DNA from: CAZSHG01 sp964459995
GTDB lineage: Bacteria > UBP14 > UBA6098
Direction of reading: 5' to 3'
DNA: 25,808 nt
Assembly (NCBI GenBank): GCA_964459995.1
Contig: CAYWOR010000023.1
Location: 1 to 25,808, forward strand
The position numbers and the translations under genes were made by a program. The notes under the pieces are model-generated. The model was not told the origin of the DNA, did no database searches, and worked only from the letters and a program-made list of their open reading frames with translations. Of this stretch, positions 6,801 through 14,823 are shown one piece after another (the stretch's first letter is position 1; every line of letters begins with the position of its first letter).

Positions 6801-9554
6801 GTCCACGAGGAGATAATAGTCTTCGAATCGCCGTTCAAATGGGAGATACTCATTCCGCAAATCCTTATTCCGCCGGCATTGGACGACGACAACCTCGACG
6901 GCATCGACGACTGGGACGACGATTTCGGCGATAGATTCGTTTCCGGAACCGGATATCTGCACGACATCTTCCCGCCCCTCGATGGCGAGGACGCCGAGGA
7001 CACATTCGCGGTCAACCCATGGGACATAACGACACCAATCGAGGGAGACCTCGCGTATCCCCATCAAGGCTGGTGCCCCGGCCCGGACAGCGCTTATGGC
7101 GACGACCTCTGCGAGCATCTCGGCGAAACACGTCTGAAAGTCCGAGTCAAATACACCGGCAAGGGCTACGAAGGCCCCGCGGAAATCAGCAAAGGCGTTT
7201 GGCTGGTCAACGAGGAGATATTCGGTGGATCGCCATGGGTGCAATGGTCGCACGCCCAGTTCGCAAATGCTATCGGCCACAGTATCGGATTCGCAAGCCG
7301 AAGCGCAACGCCCACCGTGGTTCCGCTTCATCCCGACACTGTAATAATGCGATGGCGCATCGCCGAATGGGACGAACCGCGCGAATTCGACATCATGTTC
7401 GACCCATATCTCGACGGCTCTGGCTACGGCAAAGCCTCGATTACAACCCATGTAGGTGGCCGCGAACCGGCGAGTCTTTTCACACCGGATGCTTATTGGA
7501 TGGCGCGAATCGACCCGAACGCCCAATCCGCAACAATCACTGCACTCCCGGACGTAACCCCCGACGACACAGTGCTATATGCCGCAGGATACCCGAAAAC
7601 CGAGACCGGCGCTTTCCTAATGGTCTTAGTCGAGGTCAACAACAACACCGGCGCGCATTGGTATAACACAACCGTAGTTCCGGTAACAACCGCACTGATG
7701 GGAAGCTCTAATTTCCTCTGGTATGGATGTTATCCGCGCCCCTTCGTGCCCAAGCATGTCGAGTTCGACGAGGTTACCGGCGAGCCGATAATCACATCCG
7801 GCGACGACCCACGAACCTTCACCGCCGGATGGCGATTCAACCCCAGCGCCGACGAGGTTCTGTTCCAACTCGGCGAGTCCGACGGAAGCATAACCATTCC
7901 GGAAATACAATCATCGCGCAGGGCTTACTTCATCTGGCATATCAAGCTCGACCCGAACCTTCCGGTGGGAGTTTACGAGATACCGCTCAAAATCTCCGCC
8001 CTCTCCCGGCACTACACCGAATCCGGCCCGGGAACTCCTGTTACGGTCGATGTCCCAACCGCGAAATTCGCCATCGTCGAACGTTCCGGCTCTACAATCG
8101 TCCAAGAGGCCTATCTTGTTAGTGGCGAGGCACAACTCACAGGGTTCTCAACCGAGCTTTGGAACTATGTCGATGTGACGAACCCATCCGCAGATGTCCG
8201 ATGGGGATACAGCATGCCCACATCGGCCAACTGGAGCACATTAACACCGATAAGCGCCACCATGGCCGGAAGCAACCTCCTCGCATCGATGCCCTCCGAG
8301 GTCGCGTCGCCATGGCCGCCGAGTGTTCATATCAACAACTTCTGGATTGGCGCGATGGCCGAAGTCGATCCACCGTCGGCATCCGAAAGACTCCCGCTCG
8401 ATAAGGGCGCGAGAGGCTCATACAACGATTTCATGGGCATACCGAGGACATTCACAACCTCGGCGATGTCTGTCGAAGCTCGCGGTGCAAAACTCTATCT
8501 CAAAAAAAGCGTTGCGCGCGTAAACGGCGTGCCTGTCGATGTCGGAGGATACTATTATCTCGCACAGGGCGATAACGATGTCCAAATCGAACTCGTCGCA
8601 CAAAACATCGGCAACGACATCGCCTATGACATCGCGATTCTTGGAGAGGTCGGAAGAGATGCCGTCTTCGTATCCGCCGACAGCACCTATCCCTACTCCT
8701 TCAACGACGAGACCAAAACAGTCTATTGGGAAGACTTCGCCCACATTCCCCCCGGCGCGGAACGCAAAATCCCCATCGACCTCGTAGTGAACGCCGCCGG
8801 TTCCGACGAAGTCCTCGAGCTGTTCTATGCCTTCGCCGTCGAGTTCACCGAGACTGACGAAAGCGGCGAGGTCCTGCCCTTTGTCCGCTATCGCCCCTCC
8901 GACAACGACACAATCTTCTACGGAGTCGATCTTTTCTTCAACGACGGCGACCTCGCAATCTCCGACCGCCAGCCCTCTGTAGGCGACAATGTCAACCTGC
9001 AGGCGAAAGTCCGTATCGGCGGCAACACAACCGCGAAAAATGTCGTCGTCCGCTTCTTCGATGGCGACCAGCAGATCGGCACAGACCGCATTATCTCAGA
9101 ACTCCACCCTGCCGACAGCTCCGCGACCGTTACCGTGCCATACACAGTCGAGAAAGACTACACCATGCTCTTCGCAATCGTCGATCCGGATAGCATCCTC
9201 GGCGAGCTGAAGGAGGACAACAACACCGTCGCACTCGAACTCATTCTGGGCAAAGGCGACCCCATACGGCAGGTCGTGAACTTCCCGAACCCCTTCAAGG
9301 ACTACACCGAGTTCACCTACATCCTCGGCAAACCCATGACCGACGTTACAATCAAGGTCTTCACCGTGCGAGGACGACCTGTTCGCACCTTCGATATGTG
9401 CCCGAATGGCGTTGGCTACAACTCCCTCGGCTGGGACGGCACCGATGCCCGCGGCGACCAAATCGCCAATGGCACATACATCTACAAAGTCATGGCGACC
9501 GCAGAAAACGGCGAGACCCACGAGGTTATCGAAAGAATAGTGCGCATGAGATAG
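3900..9554 (+). CDS. Giant secreted multidomain protein with C-terminal FlgD-Ig-like sorting domain
   Basis: The start is ATG 3900, with GGAGG at 3889-3893 six bases upstream; a GTG at 3873 lacks this. The product has 1,884 residues. A signal peptide (RNIKKAIILAMALFIPAALA) ends near residue 24. Residues about 160-240 have an alternating strand/helix pattern (IIIIPAFETYP, LAAGGTIYCEGSGAY) like a flavodoxin or amidotransferase-type fold. A DUF11-like repeat follows (about 350-450). Calcium-loop-like motifs occur near 576-605 (DLNGDGTPD), 637-659 (DADGDG) and 996-1011. A CARDB-like domain spans about 1678-1787. The last 95 residues form a FlgD-Ig-like module (FPNPF, GRPVRTF, GWDGTDARGDQIANGTYIYK). 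It is probably exported and possibly attached to the surface by a type IX-like route. The middle is beta-rich with no family I recognise, and no protease active site was found. Confidence 0.85.
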   Translation: MARQRNIKKAIILAMALFIPAALASLTGIPTDVTQSDPLSVYDFATAKAYTSWRERGSYDPSLATEYGEIPILWSSAGAFLYPDTLSAARPFNHAALGAFSPGVYPKNYCLTLPGDESVAVLKSSVLDILGVSCTWQYAYFIDLFNRFPNAGNIAKTIVDSSFSSYSTLSWRTKIIIIPAFETYPDSMTVFMDEMAARFPDVGTALTDFLAAGGTIYCEGSGAYVLEAYGILPTGSIDLNDPVEGTVSGFCAVDVADTDHPLGFDIPSAGIYTVLGPTIDFPGMVPILTIASSWDPSDIGKPLVAKASIGGGKVLINAGMPTTGAMIGDDPNQWMWSMNAILSAFANKAMNVRSVFTDVDIDSSDVAPIALPVNEAHTFEVTIRVRNLWNVPLNNVSVVEQLRTFYSYVGTTTGPSPSVSYPYLTYNIGTIPAGGEVIITYQLSTPPQDDPAWFSLNDHLFDRTKGLGYVSSSFLYYSDPDDGILKSSYRNNIRVRYLFEADIWADTDLNWKNILGEYFQPFKIFSIFENKERTSALHTKYVQYIPLDVPIYWVDPMDIPIIRTPGGKFVDVLRGDWDRNMNGIVDPGEIFRDLNGDGTPDAWLDVTTMHPKPDNYMTMTVEEVYWLNPWTLEYEDINHNGIRPVDADGDGIFEVEDPGDLIRVIRCEWSYNIDPFPGYGWFDPYASWEIWIDPPPLVGMALGAAEAAGSLYVDIDTIPEVGDEPYYYENWQHWMETDTTTGEIVWKRLVYVHFGAYEGFVFLDDGETVPDPHAIEVGRVPWPRREYIAVLNLGGTEPTMTEPQCDSSNYSWIEYTTIWGKEKKTPIRVSYTYYTPLPNPLQFEYINCTYKITDPASGAQMQYLPKYGEANIEFELCASTEYSRYWLKNVGQDHGEFDFDYTGEGRGWVRTSNVPDGLGDGVVGYMVHEIPKGLGGYEIDLPRTPGGDIDMGALVEGFWPYMIGFPDVHEEIIVFESPFKWEILIPQILIPPALDDDNLDGIDDWDDDFGDRFVSGTGYLHDIFPPLDGEDAEDTFAVNPWDITTPIEGDLAYPHQGWCPGPDSAYGDDLCEHLGETRLKVRVKYTGKGYEGPAEISKGVWLVNEEIFGGSPWVQWSHAQFANAIGHSIGFASRSATPTVVPLHPDTVIMRWRIAEWDEPREFDIMFDPYLDGSGYGKASITTHVGGREPASLFTPDAYWMARIDPNAQSATITALPDVTPDDTVLYAAGYPKTETGAFLMVLVEVNNNTGAHWYNTTVVPVTTALMGSSNFLWYGCYPRPFVPKHVEFDEVTGEPIITSGDDPRTFTAGWRFNPSADEVLFQLGESDGSITIPEIQSSRRAYFIWHIKLDPNLPVGVYEIPLKISALSRHYTESGPGTPVTVDVPTAKFAIVERSGSTIVQEAYLVSGEAQLTGFSTELWNYVDVTNPSADVRWGYSMPTSANWSTLTPISATMAGSNLLASMPSEVASPWPPSVHINNFWIGAMAEVDPPSASERLPLDKGARGSYNDFMGIPRTFTTSAMSVEARGAKLYLKKSVARVNGVPVDVGGYYYLAQGDNDVQIELVAQNIGNDIAYDIAILGEVGRDAVFVSADSTYPYSFNDETKTVYWEDFAHIPPGAERKIPIDLVVNAAGSDEVLELFYAFAVEFTETDESGEVLPFVRYRPSDNDTIFYGVDLFFNDGDLAISDRQPSVGDNVNLQAKVRIGGNTTAKNVVVRFFDGDQQIGTDRIISELHPADSSATVTVPYTVEKDYTMLFAIVDPDSILGELKEDNNTVALELILGKGDPIRQVVNFPNPFKDYTEFTYILGKPMTDVTIKVFTVRGRPVRTFDMCPNGVGYNSLGWDGTDARGDQIANGTYIYKVMATAENGETHEVIERIVRMR

Positions 9555-9577
9555 CCCTCCCTCGATACTCGACGCAC

Positions 9578-9611
9578 AAGCCCGAGCACTCCCTCCGCTC
9601 GGGCTTCTTTT
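9578..9611 (+). terminator. Rho-independent terminator of the giant secreted protein
   Basis: AAGCCCGAGC (9578-9587) and GCTCGGGCTT (9597-9606) form a perfect 10 bp stem with a 9-base loop, followed by CTTTT, 24 bp after the stop codon. Confidence 0.9.
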
Positions 9612-9613
9612 GT

Positions 9614-9928
9614 AGGGCGATTGCCCAAAGCCATTTTTTACGCCATCAGCGCGATGTTGTTTCCATATTCCCCTCCCGTCGAGGGAGCGAGCTTTAAGCA
9701 AAGAGCTTCATCAGGCCCTGCCACCATGGTTTATCGACTACGATACATACAACCTGTTAAAAGCCCCACGCGACAAAGTGTTTTATTCTCGTTAATTGTC
9801 GAAGCGATCTTCAGCTGTAATCCCGCCTCTTTCATTGCCGTCGGTAAACAGTGAATATGGACTCTGCAGAGCTTTAAAAATACGGGATAAGTTGACAACC
9901 CCAAAAAAAGATTGGAACATATAAAAAA
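9614..9928. other. Non-coding stretch between terminator and array 2
   Basis: No credible gene is seen. It contains small inverted repeats such as GGGC-GATT-GCCC at 9614-9625. A TTGACA hexamer at 9892-9897 lies just before array 2, but no -10 element is at proper spacing. A lone GGAAC at 9914 may be a decayed array unit. Confidence 0.6.
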
Positions 9929-10117
9929 CCGGAACTAATTTATCAAAAACCGCAACTCAAAATCGATTTTCCGGAACTATATAACAAAAAACCGCAACTC
10001 AAAATCGATTTTCCGGAACTATATAACAAAAAACCGCAACTCAAAATCGAATTTCCGAAACTTTAAAACGAAAATCGGAACATATGAAAAGTCAAACCGG
10101 AACTTATGTTTAACCAA
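9929..10117. repeat. 21-bp periodic array 2 (CCGGAACT/CCGCAACT core, 9 units)
   Basis: The core GGAAC or GCAAC occurs at 9931, 9952, 9973, 9994, 10015 and 10036 in exact 21 bp steps, then as GAAAC at 10057, and less regularly at 10077 and 10099. Units alternate: CCGCAACT followed by CAAAATCGATTTT, and CCGGAACT followed by ATATAACAAAAAA, giving a 42 bp repeat present in two perfect copies (9950-9991 and 9992-10033). The variable part is A/T-rich with A-tracts phased about every two helical turns. The array lies between the 3' ends of two converging genes, so it is not a leader of either. Confidence 0.93.
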
Positions 10118-10180
10118 ACAAGTCACAAAACCTATATCCCCAACCTGAAATCTGAATAAACGGTGTCTTTTCAAAGCTTT

Positions 10181-11584
10181 TCAATACGCGCCCTTGCCGG
10201 TCAGCACGGCGCGGGGGGTTTTGAGGAGGATTTTGATGTCCAGCCAGAGGCTCCAGTGTTCGATATAGAAGATGTCGAGGCGCACCATCTCGGTGAAGGG
10301 GAGATCGGATCGACCGGAAACCTGCCATAGGCCTGTCATGCCGGGAATAGTATCGACGCGCTTGAGTTGCCAGCTTTCGTATTCGGCGAGTTCGCGTTCG
10401 AGGGGCGGGCGCGGGCCAACCAGCGACATCTGACCGGTTACGACATTGATTATCTGCGGCAGTTCGTCTATCGAATATCTGCGAAGCATCTTGCCGACCT
10501 TCGTTACGCGCGGGTCATCCTTCATCTTGAACATTGCGCCCTCGGCCTCGTTCTTGTCGAGAAGACTCTGCAAGCGCTCTTCGGCATCGACGAACATCGA
10601 CCTGAATTTAATCATTCGGAATTTACGGCCGTTTTTGCCGATTCGCTCCTGAGTGAAGAAAATTGGCCCTTTGGATTCGAGCTTGATTGCGATTGCGATT
10701 CCGGCGAAAAGGGGGGAGATTATAAGTAGTCCAAGTCCGCTTCCGAGAATGTCGATGCCGCGTTTGACATATCTCTGCCAACTCGCCATGGCGACGTCGC
10801 GAAAGGCGATGGTTCCCAAATCGCCGATTCGGTCTATCTCGATTACGCCGCGAAGGAGGCCGTTGAACCGCGGCACCAGTTCGAACAGGGCGCGTTCTTT
10901 CCGGCATTCGTAGATTATCCGCCGTATAGCCGACTCGGAGACATCGGTTTCGGCAAGGATTACCTCGTCAATTTCATATTCGATGAGGATTCTTTTCAGC
11001 TCGCTGGGCGCGCCAATTCGCTGGGGGGAATCCTCGATGCAAAGGCGTCCAACTAATCCGCGATTTGTAAGCGGATCCGCAAGGAGTTCGGCGATGGTGG
11101 ATTCCGCGAGTTCGCCGTCGCCGATGACGATCTTCCGCGCGACTCCTTTGCCCTTTTTCAGCATGTTCGTGAGGAAAGCCAGCAGAAGGCGATGATAAAC
11201 AGCGGTGGTCGCAAAGGCTATAATCACGCCGATAGCGAGGGTTATTCGACTGAAAGTAATCGTCCTATACAGGAAAGTCAGCGCCATGGCGACAATCAGC
11301 GAGGCGAGGTTGGCCTTGAGGAGCTTGGCTATCTCCTGGCCGATTTTGCGCGAGAACTCGATTCGGAAAAGCTTTTGCCAGGCATAGGCGATTATCCAAA
11401 TGCCCACGGCTACAAGAATGGGAAGCCGATAGAGCTGGAAGGCCTGATAATCCTTGGTCAGGGGCATGAGTCCGGACTCGAAGCGAATCCACCATGCCAA
11501 CGCGAAAGACCCGGCGATGAGTATCAAATCGCCGAGGAATAGGATGTTGCGCGCCGTTCGGTCTGTCTTTCGAGATAGAATCAT
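10181..11584 (-). CDS. Polyprenyl glycosylphosphotransferase (WbaP/WcaJ-type sugar transferase)
   Basis: The enzyme would move a sugar-1-phosphate from a nucleotide sugar onto undecaprenyl phosphate, the first step of a surface polysaccharide or glycan. The 467-residue protein has several hydrophobic helices at the N-terminus, a Rossmann-like central domain (about 130-260) and the C-terminal bacterial sugar transferase domain (about 275-467). Conserved motifs of that domain are visible: KRGIDILGSG with a hydrophobic helix, GKNGRKFRMIKFRSM, LRRYSIDELPQ, NVVTGQMSLVGPRPP and PGMTGLWQVSGRS. ATG 11584 is chosen because GAGG lies about 6 bases upstream; an in-frame ATG at 11599 adds five residues. 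It is alone on its strand here. The GT4 glycosyltransferase at 18373 may act in the same kind of pathway but is not linked in an operon. The sugar specificity cannot be told. Confidence 0.93.
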   Translation of the reverse strand: MILSRKTDRTARNILFLGDLILIAGSFALAWWIRFESGLMPLTKDYQAFQLYRLPILVAVGIWIIAYAWQKLFRIEFSRKIGQEIAKLLKANLASLIVAMALTFLYRTITFSRITLAIGVIIAFATTAVYHRLLLAFLTNMLKKGKGVARKIVIGDGELAESTIAELLADPLTNRGLVGRLCIEDSPQRIGAPSELKRILIEYEIDEVILAETDVSESAIRRIIYECRKERALFELVPRFNGLLRGVIEIDRIGDLGTIAFRDVAMASWQRYVKRGIDILGSGLGLLIISPLFAGIAIAIKLESKGPIFFTQERIGKNGRKFRMIKFRSMFVDAEERLQSLLDKNEAEGAMFKMKDDPRVTKVGKMLRRYSIDELPQIINVVTGQMSLVGPRPPLERELAEYESWQLKRVDTIPGMTGLWQVSGRSDLPFTEMVRLDIFYIEHWSLWLDIKILLKTPRAVLTGKGAY

Positions 11585-11611
11585 AATAGTCCTCGCCATA
11601 CAAGCATTGGT

Positions 11612-11640
11612 AAGCTAACTTCATCAGACTCGAATGTCAA
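11612..11640 (-). promoter_or_regulatory. Candidate promoter of the glycosylphosphotransferase
   Basis: Read on the minus strand: TTGACA (11640-11635), a 17 bp spacer and TAGCTT (11617-11612). The -35 element is perfect and the -10 is weak. It is back-to-back with the promoter at 11690-11718. Confidence 0.5.
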
Positions 11641-11689
11641 CTCGAAAGAGAGAAATGTTTTCTTAATTTTTGGAATATTGAGATTTCCC

Positions 11690-11718
11690 TTGACATTTGA
11701 GTTTTGATGAACTTATTT
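11690..11718 (+). promoter_or_regulatory. Candidate promoter of the DUF4870-like gene
   Basis: TTGACA (11690-11695), a 17 bp spacer and TTATTT (11713-11718), about 35 bp before the start codon. The -35 is perfect and the -10 poor. Confidence 0.45.
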
Positions 11719-11753
11719 ACGGCGTTGATAGAAGTAACATCGAAAGGAGAAAA

Positions 11754-12146
11754 ATGGATCCTTACAACATTACACCGCAGGAAATCGAAGAGGGGAAAGG
11801 CATGGCCGGTGTGGCCTATCTCACATGGGTTGGCCTTCTCATCGCTTTTCTCGTCGGCAAAGAAAACCGTTTCACGATGTATCACGTCCAGCAGGCTTTA
11901 GCGCTGATGATCCTGATGTTTGCCGCGAGCATTCTCGGGGTTATCCCTATCCTCGGATGGCTTGTTATCGCTGTGGTTTGGATTTTCGGAATCGTCTGTC
12001 TGATTATGGGGCTAATCAACGGCTTCGGCGGCGTTGTCAAGCCTCTTCCGATAATCGGAGAGATGGCTTACAAATTCAACATCGTAAAACCCGTAGGCGG
12101 TTCGCAGTCTCAGACCCCTCCGCCTCCTCCGCCTCCGGCCGTATAG
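11754..12146 (+). CDS. Small DUF4870/Tic20-like membrane protein
   Basis: The start is ATG 11754 with AAAGGAG at 11743-11749. The 130-residue protein has the DUF4870 layout: a short polar N-terminus (about residues 1-20), a first hydrophobic helix (GVAYLTWVGLLIAFLVG), the basic/polar loop KENRFTMYHVQQAL, which is typical of this family, two more hydrophobic helices (about 45-90) with GVIPILGW between them, and a proline-rich tail ending in PPPPPPPAV. It is an inner-membrane protein of unknown function; members are distantly similar to the Tic20 import component. It is flanked by its own promoter and a strong terminator and so appears to be a single-gene unit. Confidence 0.88.
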   Translation: MDPYNITPQEIEEGKGMAGVAYLTWVGLLIAFLVGKENRFTMYHVQQALALMILMFAASILGVIPILGWLVIAVVWIFGIVCLIMGLINGFGGVVKPLPIIGEMAYKFNIVKPVGGSQSQTPPPPPPPAV

Positions 12147-12161
12147 TTCGGCTCTAAGTGG

Positions 12162-12196
12162 AAAAAAGCCCGGCCTCTCGCGAGGTGCGGGCTTTT
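12162..12196 (+). terminator. Rho-independent terminator of the DUF4870-like gene
   Basis: AAAAAGCCCG pairs with CGGGCTTTTT, with an inner CCTC/GAGG stem and a short loop. The arm ends in five T. It lies about 16 bp after the stop codon and the A/T arms could serve both directions. Confidence 0.9.
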
Positions 12197-12234
12197 TGTG
12201 TTCGATTGCGCCTATAACTTCAAAAATCCATGGG

Positions 12235-12426
12235 TCAGCTTGAGATTTCGGGGATTTGGAGATGACTGCAGATCTTCTTTACAAGCTTATTTGGGATTTC
12301 GATATGCCGGGGAATGGCTTCGATGATACCGTTGGAGGGGTTAGTCCATAGAGAATGATTCGCGCCTTCACGTTTCAGATGGCATCCGTTTCGGCGCAGG
12401 TGCAGTAACAGTTTAGTTCTTTTCAT
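12235..12426 (-). CDS. hicA: HicA-type mRNA interferase toxin
   Basis: The 63-residue product has the HicA pattern: MKRTKLLLHLRRNGCHLKRE, then GANHSLW with the conserved His24, NGIIEAIPRH, and a C-terminal helix LVKKICSHLQIP. HicA toxins have a double-stranded-RNA-binding-like fold and cleave mRNA using this histidine. ATG 12426 is used because it overlaps the stop of the upstream antitoxin gene (ATGA, 12423-12426) and gives the usual HicA length; the frame is open further upstream, which can hide this start. It is cotranscribed after hicB. The usual order in the family is hicA then hicB, so the order here is reversed, though both are known. Confidence 0.88.
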   Translation of the reverse strand: MKRTKLLLHLRRNGCHLKREGANHSLWTNPSNGIIEAIPRHIEIPNKLVKKICSHLQIPEISS

Positions 12427-12638
12427 CCGACCAGAAGGATTTCTTGTATCGCTTCTCGCGGGATCCCTTTTTGGGCGTCCTGCCGGCGGTCTTCCAATAT
12501 CAGGGCAATGGATTGGGAAAGAGACTCCCGACATTCCTCGATAGTTTTGCCAAGGCCGTTAGCTCCGGGCACTTCGAGACAATAGCCGACGTAGAAGTCG
12601 CCGTCTTTCTCAAAAACCGCCGTGAATTCATTTTTCAT
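12423..12638 (-). CDS. hicB: HicB-type antitoxin
   Basis: The 71-residue protein matches short HicB antitoxins: a partly degraded RNase H-like fold starting with FTAVFEKDGDFYVGYCLEVP, then GANGLGKTIEECRESLSQSI and a helix reaching ILEDRRQD. It should bind and block HicA. No separate DNA-binding domain is visible, so autoregulation through this protein alone is uncertain. AGGGG about 5 bases before ATG 12638 is a good ribosome site. The gene overlaps hicA by 4 bases, which suggests translational coupling. The pair sits directly downstream of uvrB on the same strand but has its own strong promoter at 12680-12708. Confidence 0.9.
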   Translation of the reverse strand: MKNEFTAVFEKDGDFYVGYCLEVPGANGLGKTIEECRESLSQSIALILEDRRQDAQKGIPREAIQEILLVG

Positions 12639-12679
12639 TGATGCCCCTAATGGAATTTTGTAAAACTCTTCTTAATGTA

Positions 12680-12708
12680 ATTATGAATATCGCTTAAGGA
12701 TTGGTCAA
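12680..12708 (-). promoter_or_regulatory. Promoter of hicBA
   Basis: On the minus strand: TTGACC (12708-12703), a 17 bp spacer and CATAAT (12685-12680), about 40 bp before the hicB start. This is one of the closest matches to sigma70 consensus in the window. Confidence 0.7.
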
Positions 12709-12758
12709 GACTTTTTTTGACCGGTTTTGTTCTCGCGTTAGACGGCATTAATCGACGT

Positions 12759-14813
12759 CTAATAAAACCGCGTTATCTTCTTCCCAGGGTTCTTTGGGCG
12801 GGATTTACCGCGCTCTTTCTTGCGCGATGGCGGAAGGGCGTTTTCGAGTTCGCGTATCTCGTCGCGGAAGAATGCCGCCTGCTCGAACTCCATATTCGCC
12901 GCGGCTCTATTCATCATGCGCTCCAGCTCGTCGATTTTCGCCTCGATGGGCAGAGATTCCAAATAGTCCGGCTTCTCCGGTTGAGGAGCTTCTTCCTTCT
13001 TGCGCGCGTCGGCGATTCCGGTGGATGCCATGACATCGTCCACGCTTTTGATAATGGTTGTAGGGGTGATGCCGTGTTTTTCATTGAACTCGATCTGCTT
13101 GAGACGGCGCCGTTCGGTTTCCTCCATTGCCCGCGCCATGCTATTGGTGATTCTATCGGCATAGAGCAGAACTTTTCCCGATACATTCCGCGCCGCTCTT
13201 CCCGCAGTTTGGACGAGGGAGGTTTCGCTTCGCAAAAATCCCTCCTTGTCGGCGTCCATGATTGCCACGAGAGTTACCTCAGGCAAATCCAGCCCCTCGC
13301 GCAAAAGATTCACACCTATCAGCACCTCGAAATTCCCCAACCGCAAATCGCGGATGATGTCCACCCGCTCCAGAGCGTCGATCTCGCTGTGCAGATATTG
13401 GACATTCAGATCGAAACCGCCGAGATATTCCGCCAAATCCTCCGCCATGCGCTTGGTTAATGTCGTTACCAGCGCGCGTTCACCTTTCTTTGTGATTTTG
13501 CGGAGTTCGGCGAGGAGGTCTTCGACCTGCCCCTTCGTGCCGCGAACCTCTATTTCCGGGTCGATTAGCCCCGTCGGCCTGACCACCTGTTCGACAACCT
13601 TGCCGCCCGACATCTCGACCTCCCAATTCGCCGGAGTCGCGCTGACAAAAAGAATCTGCGGCGCAAGTTCAAGAAACTCCTCGAACTTAAGCGGCCTGTT
13701 GTCCAGCGCCGAGGGCAGGCGGAAGCCGTATTCGACCAGCGTCTGCTTTCGGCTTCGGTCACCGTTGAACATCGCCCGAATCTGCGGAACAGTAACATGC
13801 GATTCATCGATTACAACGAGAAAGTCTTTCGGGTAATAGTCCAGAAGGCACCACGGTCGGCTTCCCGGCTCGCGTCCTGCCAATTGTCGGCTATAATTCT
13901 CGATTCCCGAAACATAGCCCACCTCGAGCATCATCTCGATATCGAACATAGTCCTCTGCTCGAGACGTTGCGCTTCGAGAAGTTTCCCCATCGACCTAAG
14001 CTCGTCCAGCCTATCCGCAAGCTCCGCACGAATCGATTTGACCGCTTCTTTCATTTTGGTGGATGTCGTTACAAAATGTTTCGCGGGATAGATACTCACG
14101 CGTTCTAATTCCTCGCGGATCTCGCCGGTCATTGGATCCGCGGTAATAATCCGCTCGATTTCGTCGCCGAAAAACTCGATTCGGATGATTTCGCGCTCAT
14201 ATGCGGGCAGAACCTCCATTACATCACCGCGAATTCGGAAAGTTCCGCGCGTGAGATCGAATTCGTTTCGAGTGTAATGAATATCGACCAAACGACGCGA
14301 AAGCGCTTGCAGTGAGGTTTTTTGCCCAATCTCCGCGCCAACCATTAGGAACGCGTAATCCTCCGGGTTTCCAAGCCCAAAGATACTGCTCACCGATGCC
14401 ACGATAACGACATCGCGCCTGTCCATAAGGTGCGTAGTCGCGCGAAGACGGAGACGGTCGATGTCCTCGTTGATGTCCGCGTCCTTCTCGATATACGTAT
14501 CCGACGACGGGATATAGGCTTCCGGCTGGTAATAATCGTAGTAGCTGATGAAAAACTCCACCGCATTAATTGGGAAAAAGCCGGAGAACTCGCCGAACAA
14601 CTGCGCCGCGAGGGTTTTGTTATGCGAAATCACCAGCACAGGCTTTTTGACCGCCTCGATCACATTGGCCACGGTAAAAGTCTTGCCGGAGCCGGTAACG
14701 CCCAGAAGGGTGTTATATTTTTCTCCTGCCTCGATGCGCGAAATCAGCTCTGCGATTGCCTCCGGCTGATCTCCTGCCGGGTTGTAACTCGAATGTAGTT
14801 TGAAATCCTTCAT
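12759..14813 (-). CDS. uvrB: Excinuclease ABC subunit B (UvrB)
   Basis: UvrB is the damage-verifying helicase-like subunit of nucleotide excision repair; it is loaded by UvrA and recruits UvrC. The 684-residue length is normal. Visible motifs: N-terminal FKLHSSYNPAGDQPEAI; Walker A GVTGSGKT (residues 38-45); the beta-hairpin region YYDYYQPEAYIPSSDTYIEK that clamps DNA; the Walker B box VVIDESH; FVSATPANWE; helicase motifs LLREGLDLPEV and QTAGRAARN; and a C-terminal UVR motif (IDELERMMNRAAANMEFEQA) for UvrC contact. ATG 14813 is preferred over an in-frame TTG at 14825 because the latter overlaps the likely -10 box. No Shine-Dalgarno sequence is visible. The hicBA pair follows downstream. The stop codon lies in a 7 bp inverted repeat (12738-12762) that lacks a T-run. 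Confidence 0.98.
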   Translation of the reverse strand: MKDFKLHSSYNPAGDQPEAIAELISRIEAGEKYNTLLGVTGSGKTFTVANVIEAVKKPVLVISHNKTLAAQLFGEFSGFFPINAVEFFISYYDYYQPEAYIPSSDTYIEKDADINEDIDRLRLRATTHLMDRRDVVIVASVSSIFGLGNPEDYAFLMVGAEIGQKTSLQALSRRLVDIHYTRNEFDLTRGTFRIRGDVMEVLPAYEREIIRIEFFGDEIERIITADPMTGEIREELERVSIYPAKHFVTTSTKMKEAVKSIRAELADRLDELRSMGKLLEAQRLEQRTMFDIEMMLEVGYVSGIENYSRQLAGREPGSRPWCLLDYYPKDFLVVIDESHVTVPQIRAMFNGDRSRKQTLVEYGFRLPSALDNRPLKFEEFLELAPQILFVSATPANWEVEMSGGKVVEQVVRPTGLIDPEIEVRGTKGQVEDLLAELRKITKKGERALVTTLTKRMAEDLAEYLGGFDLNVQYLHSEIDALERVDIIRDLRLGNFEVLIGVNLLREGLDLPEVTLVAIMDADKEGFLRSETSLVQTAGRAARNVSGKVLLYADRITNSMARAMEETERRRLKQIEFNEKHGITPTTIIKSVDDVMASTGIADARKKEEAPQPEKPDYLESLPIEAKIDELERMMNRAAANMEFEQAAFFRDEIRELENALPPSRKKERGKSRPKNPGKKITRFY

Positions 14814-14823
14814 AACGGGATTC

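Noticed and set aside
6633..7526. A 297-codon minus-strand frame within the giant secreted gene
   Set aside because: It is opposite a gene with signal peptide, conserved domains and a clear ribosome site; its composition is what the codon bias of the sense strand produces.
9892..9925. Promoter starting with TTGACA before array 2
   Set aside because: The only good -10 candidate (TATAAA at 9920) is 22 bp away, outside normal spacing.
12738..12762. Inverted repeat TTAGACG/CGTCTAA as the uvrB terminator
   Set aside because: The 7 bp stem overlaps the stop codon, has an 11-base loop and is not followed by T residues on the minus strand.
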